The notes under the pieces: generated by a model
The model's database searches: none
What the model was told of the DNA's origin: nothing
What the model saw: only the letters and a program-made list of their open reading frames with translations
Shown here: positions 1 to 7,027 of the stretch, in pieces
Position numbering within the stretch: the stretch's first letter is position 1
Layout: each line of letters starts with the position of its first letter
Source of the DNA: Odiellus spinosus
Taxonomy: Eukaryota > Arthropoda > Arachnida > Opiliones > Phalangiidae
Direction of reading: 5' to 3'
Length of the DNA: 64,000 nucleotides
Assembly: GCA_963920705.1 (NCBI GenBank)
Contig: OY987239.1
Location: 5,410,371 to 5,474,370, forward strand
Made by a program: the position numbers and the translations under genes

Positions 1-2
1 GT

Positions 3-3000
3 AACATCTACTTCCATCCATTTACTGTGAGAATCGACCACTATCAAAAGGTATTTGCCCTCAATTGGTCCGGCAAAGTCGGCGTGTACTCTATGCCATG
101 GTTGCTTCGTTTCCGGCCATGATTGAAATTTTTCCGCTGGCATGGATGAGTTTTCCTGACAGATGGGACATTGTTTAACGACTGCTTCAATCTCTTGATT
201 AATGCTTGGCCACCAAATTCTTGAGCGAGCCAACGATTTCATCTGGACTATGCCTTGATGGGTGTTGTGTAGTTCGCTCAGAAATTCTTCCTGGCACGCT
301 TTTGGTATGATAAGTCTGTTTCCCATGAAAAGAAGATTGTCGAAATTGGATAGTTCTGTCTGTCTTCTTCTGTAAATCTCAAATTCTTCTTCCATCTTGG
401 TTGTAGGGAATCCATTACGCATGTATTGTAATATCTTCGTCAAGGTTGGATCGAGAGTTGTTAATTTCTCTAATTTTACGCTGGTGACAGGACCTTCGTC
501 TATTTCCTTCATTAGTAAGACGTATTCGGTCGGTACTGGAGTTTTGACATCTGTGCTCGGTAAGGGTAATCTACTCAAGGCATCAGCGTTTTGGTTTGCT
601 GATCCTTTTCGGAACTTGATTTCGTATTGGAACGCAGATAACAATAGCGCCCAGCGCTGGATTCTCGCTGCTGCCATTGGTGGAACAGGTTTTTCTGGTG
701 CGAGTAGTGATACTAGAGGCTGATGATCGGTCATCAAAATGAACTTCTTGCCATAAAGATAATCTCTGAACTTCGTGACGCAAAAGACAATTGCTAGGGC
801 CTCTCGCTCCAATTGCGAATAATTCTTTTCAGCGGCTGTTAAACTTCTCGATGTGAATGCAATTGGTCGTTCCACAAGTTTTCCGCTAGATTCTTTCTCC
901 ATGTGCGAAATAACTCCTCCAATGCCGTATGGCGAGGCATCACATGAAAGGGATACGTCCTTGTTGATGTCGTAGTGTACCAGCATTTTGGAAGTTTGCA
1001 TTGATATCTTCGCTCGTTGGAATGCTTCCTTCTGTTCTTTCTCCCATTTCCAGGGTGTGTCTTTATGTAGGAGTTTGTGTAGTGGTGCGAGATTTGTAGC
1101 ATGGTTTGGTAGGAATCGTCCGTAATAATTAATCATTCCAAGAAATGAGCGCAGTGTTTCGATATTTTCAGGTTCTGGTGCTAACATGATCTCTTCCATC
1201 TTGTCATTTAGAGGATGCAGACCTTCGGCATCTAGGCGATGACCAAGGAATTCTACTTGAGATACAAAGAAATGACATTTTTCTTTCCGTAATTTTAGCC
1301 CATTTTTCCCCATAATAGAGAGGAATTTGTCTATTTGGAGAAGATGTTCATCTTCCGTCTTTGCTCCGAGTAGGACATCGTCTTGAAATGGCATTACTCC
1401 GGTCATTCCCTGTAAGACCATTTCCATATGTCGTTGAAAGATAGCTGAAGAAGATGATATTCCAAATGGTAATCTCTTGTGCTGATATAGTCCCTTTGAC
1501 GTATTGATTACAGTCAATTCTCTGGATTCCTTGTCAAGTTCGATTTGATTGTATGCTTCACGTAAGTCGATCTTGGTGAAGTACTTGCATCCTGCAAGTC
1601 TGGCGAATATATCTTGCGTTCTTGGAAGAGGATAAATTTCCGTGTTTAAAGCAGGATTTGCCGTTGAGCTAAAATCTCCGCATATTCTGATGTTCCCATT
1701 TGGCTTAATGACTGGGACAATGGGTGATGCGTATCTGGAAAATGGTACGCTCTCGATGATATCGGCTGTCTCCATTCTTTGTAGTTCCGCTTCAACTTTC
1801 TCAGTCATGGAATATGGTACTGTTCTAGCTTTGCAGTATTTCGGGACTGCATCTGGTTTGATGTGTAGATGCGCTTGTACGTTCTTGAGCTTGCCAAGAC
1901 CTGGAGTGAAAAGCTGTTCATGGTTCTTCAGTATATTTTCCAGTCTGGTGTTGCTTTGGTTCATATGACTGACTCTTGCTTCGTTGATAGACGGCAACAT
2001 TTCGAGCGAAGAATATAACCATTTTCTGCCACAAAGGTTTGGGCCTTGTCCTTGTACCACGAGTATTGGTAATTGAGCATCTTTCGTCCTGTAGTTGACT
2101 TTTACCGTTGTGCTTCCTATGACATTGACTGAGCCTCCAGTATATGAACGTAAAGTCTTAGTAAACTTCTTTATTCTTCCGGTGTGTGGAATTCTCCGAA
2201 AATCGTCTTCGTTGATCATCGAGTGACCTGAACCATTGTCGACTTCGAAATTCACTCTCGTCCCATTGATTTGACAAGTGATAATGTCGGGAGGTGGTAT
2301 CTCGGTGTCGGTTTCTTCGGTTTCGTTAATGATGTTGCATACTGGGAAATCGTATTCTCGTGAGGACTTGGTCGCTTGATCGATGTGATTGGCTCGGTTG
2401 TGATTTCTCTGGTATGTTTCATCTCGCTTCTTCGGCTTCGTTGTCGCTGTTGATTGACATGCTTTGGATATGTGTCCAATCTTTTCGCATTTGGAGCATT
2501 TTTCGTTGATGAAGGTACATTCATGACTTTTATGTCCTTTTGATGTACATCGGTTGCAGCTAGTAGTGCTCGGAGTAAACTTGGTCTTTGGTACCAAAGG
2601 ATTTGTCTTCTTAAACGGCGTTCTTTTCGGTTTGCGTTCGTTGTCTTTCTGGTAACTTGAGACGTGATTTGCGGAGAGACTAACGTTGTTGTCCCCGTTT
2701 TTGATCTGATGAGTATTTTTCGTAGCTGTCTCCATTGCTTGGGTAATGCGAGTAGCTTCGGCCAGTGTGAGAGTGTCTTCTTCCGCGAGTAATCTTCTTT
2801 GCATCGTCTCATCGTTAATTCCACAAACGAGTCTGTCTCTAACCATTTCGTCTAGAGTTGTTCCGAAACAGCAGTGCTCTGATAATTTTCTTAACTCTGA
2901 TATGTAGATTGCAATTGACTCTCCTTGCTTCCGGTTCCTGTTGTTGAAATGGAGTCGCTCTACTATCTTCGATGGCTTTGGATTGAAGTGTTGGCTCAGT

Positions 3001-3299
3001 GTTGTTACCAATTCGACGTAAGTCTTGTCCGGAATGGTCTCGGGTCTAACAAGATTTCTTAGTAATGAGTATGTGCTTGGCTCCAATACGGTCTGCAGTA
3101 TAGCTCTCTTCCTAGCGTTTTCAATGACATTGTTTACAGTGAAATAAGCATCCAGTCGTTCAGCATATTGTCCCCAGGATTCAATTCTGCTGTCGAACAT
3201 CTCCAATCTTCCGAGTATAGCTGCCATAATTACTGGTTGAGGAATGTCTTCAGGTAATTCTGCTTGGATTGGTCCACTGACAGAGTTTGCTTGTGACAT
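3..3299 (-). CDS. gag-pol: Ty3/Gypsy retrotransposon Gag-Pol polyprotein, 3' end cut by the window edge
   Basis: One frame reads from the ATG at 3299 to the window edge, about 1,099 codons without a stop. Gag comes first, with two CCHC zinc knuckles (C-x2-C-x4-H-x4-C) near residues 248-261 and 268-281 and a Lys/Arg-rich tail. The aspartic protease centre is near residue 354, reading VDNGSG where D-T/S-G is usual. The reverse transcriptase box FQDD is near 638-641. The RNase H core CDASPYG starts near 786. The integrase has an HNTH...CPIC zinc-binding region (about 1011-1047) and its first catalytic Asp in HADFAGP near 1074. The remaining integrase residues lie outside the window. Gag and Pol share one frame, so no frameshift is needed. 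The length of the open frame suggests a recent, possibly active copy. Confidence 0.93.
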   Translation of the reverse strand, partial: MSQANSVSGPIQAELPEDIPQPVIMAAILGRLEMFDSRIESWGQYAERLDAYFTVNNVIENARKRAILQTVLEPSTYSLLRNLVRPETIPDKTYVELVTTLSQHFNPKPSKIVERLHFNNRNRKQGESIAIYISELRKLSEHCCFGTTLDEMVRDRLVCGINDETMQRRLLAEEDTLTLAEATRITQAMETATKNTHQIKNGDNNVSLSANHVSSYQKDNERKPKRTPFKKTNPLVPKTKFTPSTTSCNRCTSKGHKSHECTFINEKCSKCEKIGHISKACQSTATTKPKKRDETYQRNHNRANHIDQATKSSREYDFPVCNIINETEETDTEIPPPDIITCQINGTRVNFEVDNGSGHSMINEDDFRRIPHTGRIKKFTKTLRSYTGGSVNVIGSTTVKVNYRTKDAQLPILVVQGQGPNLCGRKWLYSSLEMLPSINEARVSHMNQSNTRLENILKNHEQLFTPGLGKLKNVQAHLHIKPDAVPKYCKARTVPYSMTEKVEAELQRMETADIIESVPFSRYASPIVPVIKPNGNIRICGDFSSTANPALNTEIYPLPRTQDIFARLAGCKYFTKIDLREAYNQIELDKESRELTVINTSKGLYQHKRLPFGISSSSAIFQRHMEMVLQGMTGVMPFQDDVLLGAKTEDEHLLQIDKFLSIMGKNGLKLRKEKCHFFVSQVEFLGHRLDAEGLHPLNDKMEEIMLAPEPENIETLRSFLGMINYYGRFLPNHATNLAPLHKLLHKDTPWKWEKEQKEAFQRAKISMQTSKMLVHYDINKDVSLSCDASPYGIGGVISHMEKESSGKLVERPIAFTSRSLTAAEKNYSQLEREALAIVFCVTKFRDYLYGKKFILMTDHQPLVSLLAPEKPVPPMAAARIQRWALLLSAFQYEIKFRKGSANQNADALSRLPLPSTDVKTPVPTEYVLLMKEIDEGPVTSVKLEKLTTLDPTLTKILQYMRNGFPTTKMEEEFEIYRRRQTELSNFDNLLFMGNRLIIPKACQEEFLSELHNTHQGIVQMKSLARSRIWWPSINQEIEAVVKQCPICQENSSMPAEKFQSWPETKQPWHRVHADFAGPIEGKYLLIVVDSHSKWMEVDV

Positions 3300-3410
3300 A
3301 CGTTTTCCTTCGGTAATTCAGCTATATCCGCGGTGCTTGGACTTGATGTATTTTTCTTACGAAAGAAAATCCGACGATTGACTGAACTGCATTTCTATAC
3401 GTTACGAGCT

Positions 3411-3429
3411 GATCCCATCTCCGTCGCCA
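3411..3429 (-). promoter_or_regulatory. Gypsy primer binding site
   Basis: On the minus strand, TGGCGACGGAGATGGGATC begins two bases inside the LTR end (…CAACA). This is the expected place for a tRNA primer binding site. The same sequence recurs at 20361 after a different LTR, so the two Gypsy families prime alike. The primer tRNA was not identified. Confidence 0.75.
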
Positions 3430-3431
3430 TT

Positions 3432-3615
3432 TGTTGTATTCGCGGGTAACTTTAACGTATAAGATAGGGTAATGACTAACGCAGTTGTACTAGTGATGTA
3501 ATAACTTTATTTACAGTTTAAAACTTTGTAGTAGAATTTACATTGTCGAGAGCAGGAGACTAACTGACTAAAACTAGATAATGCTTTATCTTTTTATACC
3601 TATCGTTATCTGGAT
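3432..3615 (-). repeat. Gypsy LTR (5' LTR of the minus-strand element), outer edge approximate
   Basis: On the minus strand this stretch ends in CAACA next to the primer binding site. It carries a TATA box (TATAAAAAG, 3590-3598) and an AATAAA signal near 3506-3512, as in an LTR with U3, R and U5. The outer boundary is uncertain because the partner LTR is outside the window. The sequence beyond about 3640 already belongs to the Polinton remnant. Confidence 0.6.
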
Positions 3616-3654
3616 ATGGTTTTTTATAAGACGAGATCGAGCCGTACATTTTTT

Positions 3655-3825
3655 ATGTCAATACGCAACAGTTCTATACCCGTATACCAGGGTCTCCCCG
3701 TCCAACATGGATATGGTCTAGGAAACTTTATCGCCTCGGCCTTCCGTCTAGCCGTACCGCTTTTGAAGAAGGGATCCATGTATCTTGGAAAAAAACTGTT
3801 AAATACGGGATCTAAAATCCTGGGT
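3655..3825 (+). pseudogene. Fragment of a Polinton core (pVI/pX-like) protein gene
   Basis: The translation has the signature IPVYQGLPVQHGYGLG followed by LLKKGSMYLGKKLLNTGSK. It matches the N-terminal half of the intact gene at 13205-13645 (IPVYQGISVQRGYGLG, then LLKRGLSYLGKKLLNTGGK). The differences show it comes from another Polinton lineage. Coding identity stops near 3825, where the reading runs into the ATPase fragment in the opposite direction. The 5' end abuts the Gypsy LTR. It is a dead remnant. Confidence 0.8.
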
Positions 3826-4195
3826 AGTAGAGGTTTTTCATTAAAATTAGTACTGACGTATTTCGATGATGGGATCCTCGAATAAACAAGATGGTAACTT
3901 CCTTGTTATTAGCGATTTCGCATAAAAGGTCGTCTAATATAACAACGTTTCTTACGTTGGCGTTTAAAGTGCCTACATCCAATAGACCTTCGTGAAATTC
4001 CCCGCTTGGGGTATGACTCGATATGGAATTAAACAGTTTGTCCTGGTATTCAGTATAACACCAAATTATACGTTCGGGTGGGGGCGAAATTCTAATTTCC
4101 TTGTGCTCAATCAATTTCGCAACAAAGACGCTTTTTCCACATCCCGCTACACCAGCCACCAGTCCGTTAAAGGGGTGTTGCAGACTTAAATCCAT
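3818..4195 (-). pseudogene. N-terminal fragment of a Polinton packaging ATPase
   Basis: The frame starts MDLSLQHPFNG and has a Walker A motif (GVAGCGKS) and a Walker B motif (VVILDDLL). A conserved stretch (FIRGSHHRNTSVLILM) matches the complete ATPase at 16727-17421. The fragment stops after NLYYPG, where it fuses to the core-protein fragment on the other strand. Unlike the complete gene, Walker A here is continuous with no intron. A TATATA run lies upstream on the minus strand near 4225. It is a rearranged leftover of an older element next to the insertion site of the younger one. Confidence 0.82.
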
Positions 4196-4366
4196 ATCGA
4201 TAAGTGAGAGAGAATTGGAGTATCACTGAATATATATGTCATAATTTTAAAAATACTTGCCAGAAGAGCGCAGGTCTAGATGATTATCGTGAACGTTGTA
4301 AAATAGTCTTATCTATACGATAAAGCTGGCTTTTATACACTGAAGATATGTGACCTTTGATTCAAT

Positions 4367-4372
4367 GACGTG
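4367..4372. repeat. Left 6-bp target site duplication of the Polinton
   Basis: GACGTG directly precedes the terminal AG of the left inverted repeat. The identical hexamer follows the right terminus at 19061-19066. Six-base duplications made by a retroviral-type integrase are a Polinton hallmark. Confidence 0.93.
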
Positions 4373-5098
4373 AGTAAATAAAAAATGAGAGTTGACTATC
4401 ACGGGGTGGCAGTTTTGATCATGGGTTCTATGGGGTGGTAATGTTAATTTTCCTTCGACGGACATTTCCCCGGCAATTGAAAGGCGGTTTAGCCACAGAC
4501 CTATGCCAGCGACACCCCGTAAAGGGGTGTGATAAGACGCCGCTGTTTCGGAAGCTCACAGCGGCAGATAAGAAATCGTGAATATCGGGGTGGCAGTTTG
4601 GTCTTTGGTGCTATGGGGTGGCAATGCTAATTTGGCTTCGACGAGTAAGAGCGACGATTTAACGTCGGGTAGAGAAGAGCGTTCACCCCGTGGAGAGCTA
4701 CCCTTGGTTCTACGTATAGGGGGTGTGATAAGACGCCGTAGTTTCGGGAGCTTACAACGGCAGATAAGAAATCTGGAATACCACTAGTTCCAAATGCTTA
4801 TCAGCGTTCGAGTTCGGTGTTTATCTTTTGAAATAGAGCTAATAGGGAAAGAAGGCTGCTATGATTAAACGAATTATTTATTCTTAAAGTCTTAAAACAG
4901 AGGAGAGGGCGAAAGGGTGTCATCCCGCGACGTGTGGGTAATTAACCGCGCGCTTTTAAATTAGAATCGATAGACTGACGGGAAAACCAAAATATTTCAC
5001 GTCGGAAATTCTTGTAGGCTTAACCGGTATTATATTTTAGGCTTATATATAAATGAAAAGTGAGTGATAAGTGTTTTCAAGAGGTAATGTAAACAAGC
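4373..5098. repeat. Left terminal inverted repeat of the Polinton
   Basis: It matches the reverse complement of 18362-19060 almost throughout. The left copy is about 27 bp longer. Near 4590-4620 it keeps a segment that is deleted on the right between two GGGGTGGCA direct repeats. Inside are two related units of about 184 bp (from 4403 and from about 4587), each with GGGGTGGCA, GTGTGATAAGACGCCG and GGCAGATAAGAAATC blocks. Such subterminal repeats may be integrase or terminal-protein contact sites, but that is inference. Confidence 0.93.
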
Positions 5099-5103
5099 GC
5101 TAG

Positions 5104-5110
5104 TATAAAA
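5104..5110 (+). promoter_or_regulatory. TATA box upstream of the leftmost ORF
   Basis: TATAAAAGG lies just inside the left inverted repeat, about 100 bp before the ATG at 5205. A short 18-codon upstream ORF (ATG at 5121) lies between them and could dampen translation. Confidence 0.55.
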
Positions 5111-5204
5111 GGTCTCGACGATGAGTCTGGGTGAACATATTCGCTACGTAAGTAACCGTTTTCACACGGAGAATTAACCGTATTCCGAAAGGCTGTTAAT
5201 TCTG

Positions 5205-5672
5205 ATGGCGAAGACATGTATTCTCGAAGCTAGCTTCCTGCGGGCTAATGGCGAGTACATAATAACGGAATTGGCGTACTACATCGTGGAAACGGGAGAG
5301 AATGGAGTCTTCTCCTTTAATCCCCCATTTCGGTACAACGAGCTCAACTACAAAGACAGACGTTTGAACGGATGGATTACCCATAATATAGGAGGGATAT
5401 TTTGGTGCGACGGAGAATATAATTACAAGGACTTCGAAGATATTTTAAGGGATCTTTTACAAAAAGCAAACGTGTTTTGGACGAAGGGACTCGATAAGTC
5501 AATTTTCCTGTCGAGAAATCTCGGTCATGACGTAGGAAATGCTGAGTCACTTGGCTGCCCTAAATTTACGAGAGAACCGATATTTGATTATTGTAAATAC
5601 CACAAAAATAACGCCCAGTGTTGCTCTTTTAAAGCTTATAAATTAAATTTGTGGTTTAAAAAACAAAGTTAA
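5205..5672 (+). CDS. Conserved Polinton-associated protein, 155 aa, function unknown
   Basis: The intact ORF follows the TATA box at 5104 and has polyadenylation-like AATAAA motifs just after the stop (about 5688). Visible features are a FNPPF motif near residue 40, a GWITHNIGGIFWCDG stretch near 55-70, a VFWTKGLDKS stretch near 90-100, and clustered Cys and His toward the C-terminus (LGCP, DYCKYHKNNAQCC). I recall proteins with a PPF...HGI.W...KG..K...LGCP layout as common in arthropod genomes near such elements. The alternating pattern could fit an RNase H-like exonuclease fold, but I cannot show it. No membrane segment is visible. Confidence 0.6.
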   Translation: MAKTCILEASFLRANGEYIITELAYYIVETGENGVFSFNPPFRYNELNYKDRRLNGWITHNIGGIFWCDGEYNYKDFEDILRDLLQKANVFWTKGLDKSIFLSRNLGHDVGNAESLGCPKFTREPIFDYCKYHKNNAQCCSFKAYKLNLWFKKQS

Positions 5673-5810
5673 GTGTTTGTATATAAATAAATAAAATTCG
5701 ATTCGCACTCTTACTGATTTCTCAATTTAGTATAAAATACAAACGAACTTACTTTAAGTGTTTACCAATGATATACTTAGAAAAACTACCCATATTAGAG
5801 TACTTCAGTT

Positions 5811-5826
5811 ATCGTTCGCGAACGAT
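5811..5826. promoter_or_regulatory. Perfect 16-bp palindrome upstream of a TATA box
   Basis: ATCGTTCGCGAACGAT is fully self-complementary. It ends 9 bp before the TATA box at 5836. A dyad in that position is typical of an operator or activator site for a dimeric factor. No factor is identified. Confidence 0.5.
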
Positions 5827-5835
5827 TTTATTTGG

Positions 5836-5845
5836 TATAAAAAGG
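5836..5845 (+). promoter_or_regulatory. TATA box of the 97-aa ORF
   Basis: TATAAAAAGG is a near-consensus TATA box 63 bp before the ATG at 5899. It supports that ATG rather than the upstream in-frame ATG at 5758, which precedes the promoter. Confidence 0.6.
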
Positions 5846-5898
5846 AACGGTATAGATTGGAAATATTATTCTCTCGTTGGTACCTTCTCATAGTAACT

Positions 5899-6192
5899 AT
5901 GGATGCTAAGAACCCCCTCCCAACCATCTGCAGTTTGTTGTACACCGCCACCCTAGGATTAATATCACAGAACCTTGAATTAACATTCAAGGTTTTTATG
6001 ATAATAATCCAAAAATATCATAAGCGCTGGCATAACGGGATCTACCCCAACGAAGCTACAGGACAAATCAGGGTGAATCTCCCATATAACGCGAATCTGG
6101 AGAACGTGCGGACTAACGGACTAAAAGGAAGCAAAAAATTTATATCCGTAAGATTATATTTTAAAAATTACTATGCTAGTTGGGTACTTTAA
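5899..6192 (+). CDS. Hypothetical protein, 97 aa
   Basis: I chose the start MDAKNPLPT because the frame upstream covers the promoter. The N-terminal third is hydrophobic (ICSLLYTATLGLISQNLEL). The middle has YHKRWHNGIYPNEATGQIRV, and the C-terminus is basic and aromatic. No family is recognised. It sits between two other small plus-strand genes ahead of PolB and has its own TATA box and an upstream palindrome, which argues that it is expressed. It could be an early regulatory or membrane-associated protein, but nothing in the sequence decides this. Confidence 0.45.
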   Translation: MDAKNPLPTICSLLYTATLGLISQNLELTFKVFMIIIQKYHKRWHNGIYPNEATGQIRVNLPYNANLENVRTNGLKGSKKFISVRLYFKNYYASWVL

Positions 6193-6217
6193 ATTATTAT
6201 TAAGTTTATTCATTAAT

Positions 6218-6748
6218 ATGTCTTTATCAGGTCAAAAAATCGATATCCCGGTCGAAGGTGAAGCAGAGGTGGCTGACATCCTGATTTCTCTAGGGATCGA
6301 GGTTAATACCTCCCAGCAGGGTGTTCCGATCCCCGCCTCCACCCAGTTGTCAATCCCTGCTGCGATACCCATCCCACAACAAGAACCCATTCCGACAACG
6401 TCACAGGCTCTGGACCTCGTACAACTGCTGAAAGACAACAACGGTGTTCAAACGTCTTCCACGATCACCCCGCAGGTGATATCTCAAATCAGGGAACCAG
6501 ATGTCCCCAGTCTCGAGAATTTGATCGTTCCAGACTCTGCTCAGCCTCGCACCGGGGTTTTAGCGTCATCCGGAACCTCAAAAATCCTCGAATCTAATCC
6601 TCGGAAAAGATCTAAATCCGCGGATAAGGTTTTGATTAAAAAGAGAGCCCGGAAATCTAAGCCTGTTATCGAGACGGATGATTTACAGCATTTAATCAGC
6701 CTGGAACAGATCTGCCAAACGATCTTGGATGACCCCGAGGGAGATTAA
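6218..6748 (+). CDS. Hypothetical Pro/Ser/Thr-rich protein with nuclear-localisation-like clusters, 176 aa
   Basis: The start MSLSGQKIDIP at 6218 is preferred over the upstream in-frame ATG at 6173, which overlaps the preceding gene and adds a hydrophobic stretch. The chain is low in complexity, with repeated IPxPxxxP motifs. Two basic clusters (NPRKRSKSADK and IKKRARKSKP) resemble a bipartite nuclear-localisation signal. It ends in an acidic tail (DDPEGD). A long A-run and TA repeats follow the stop. The layout suggests a disordered DNA-binding or regulatory protein. I do not recognise a family. Confidence 0.5.
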   Translation: MSLSGQKIDIPVEGEAEVADILISLGIEVNTSQQGVPIPASTQLSIPAAIPIPQQEPIPTTSQALDLVQLLKDNNGVQTSSTITPQVISQIREPDVPSLENLIVPDSAQPRTGVLASSGTSKILESNPRKRSKSADKVLIKKRARKSKPVIETDDLQHLISLEQICQTILDDPEGD

Positions 6749-6750
6749 AA

Positions 6751-6784
<34 letters not shown>

Positions 6785-6812
6785 CATACATATATATATA
6801 TCTATATATAAA
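6745..6812. repeat. Poly-A and TA-rich microsatellite
   Basis: A run of about 23 A residues leads into alternating TA repeats directly after the stop codon at 6748. It separates the small-gene block from the PolB promoter. AATAAA-like signals occur near 6838. Confidence 0.85.
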
Positions 6813-6903
6813 TGTATATTAAAATATTTTCAGTAAAGAATAAACAAAATGAATAAAGTAAAATATAGAATTTCCCAAGTTTTCCTTTAATATCTATCTC
6901 TTC

Positions 6904-6959
6904 TCTCGAGTATATTCGAGAATTTCAAGTTTACTGATAAACGAGGGCTGATATATAAA
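6904..6959 (+). promoter_or_regulatory. PolB promoter: inverted repeat and TATA box
   Basis: TATATAAA at 6952-6959 lies about 70 bp before the zinc-finger ATG at 7028. Some 30 bp upstream is an inverted repeat, TCTCGA-GTATAT-TCGAGA (6904-6921). A short ATG frame at 6984 ends in a GTAAGT motif, so a 5' leader exon is possible, but I could not place its acceptor. Confidence 0.45.
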
Positions 6960-7027
6960 CCCACCCAGAATTTTTTGTTTCATTATGGACTACAACATCG
7001 TAAAACTAGTAAGTACTTTATAAAAAT

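Noticed and set aside
2252-2824. 190-codon minus ORF
   Set aside because: It is in another frame over the zinc knuckles of Gag-Pol, which is the real reading frame.
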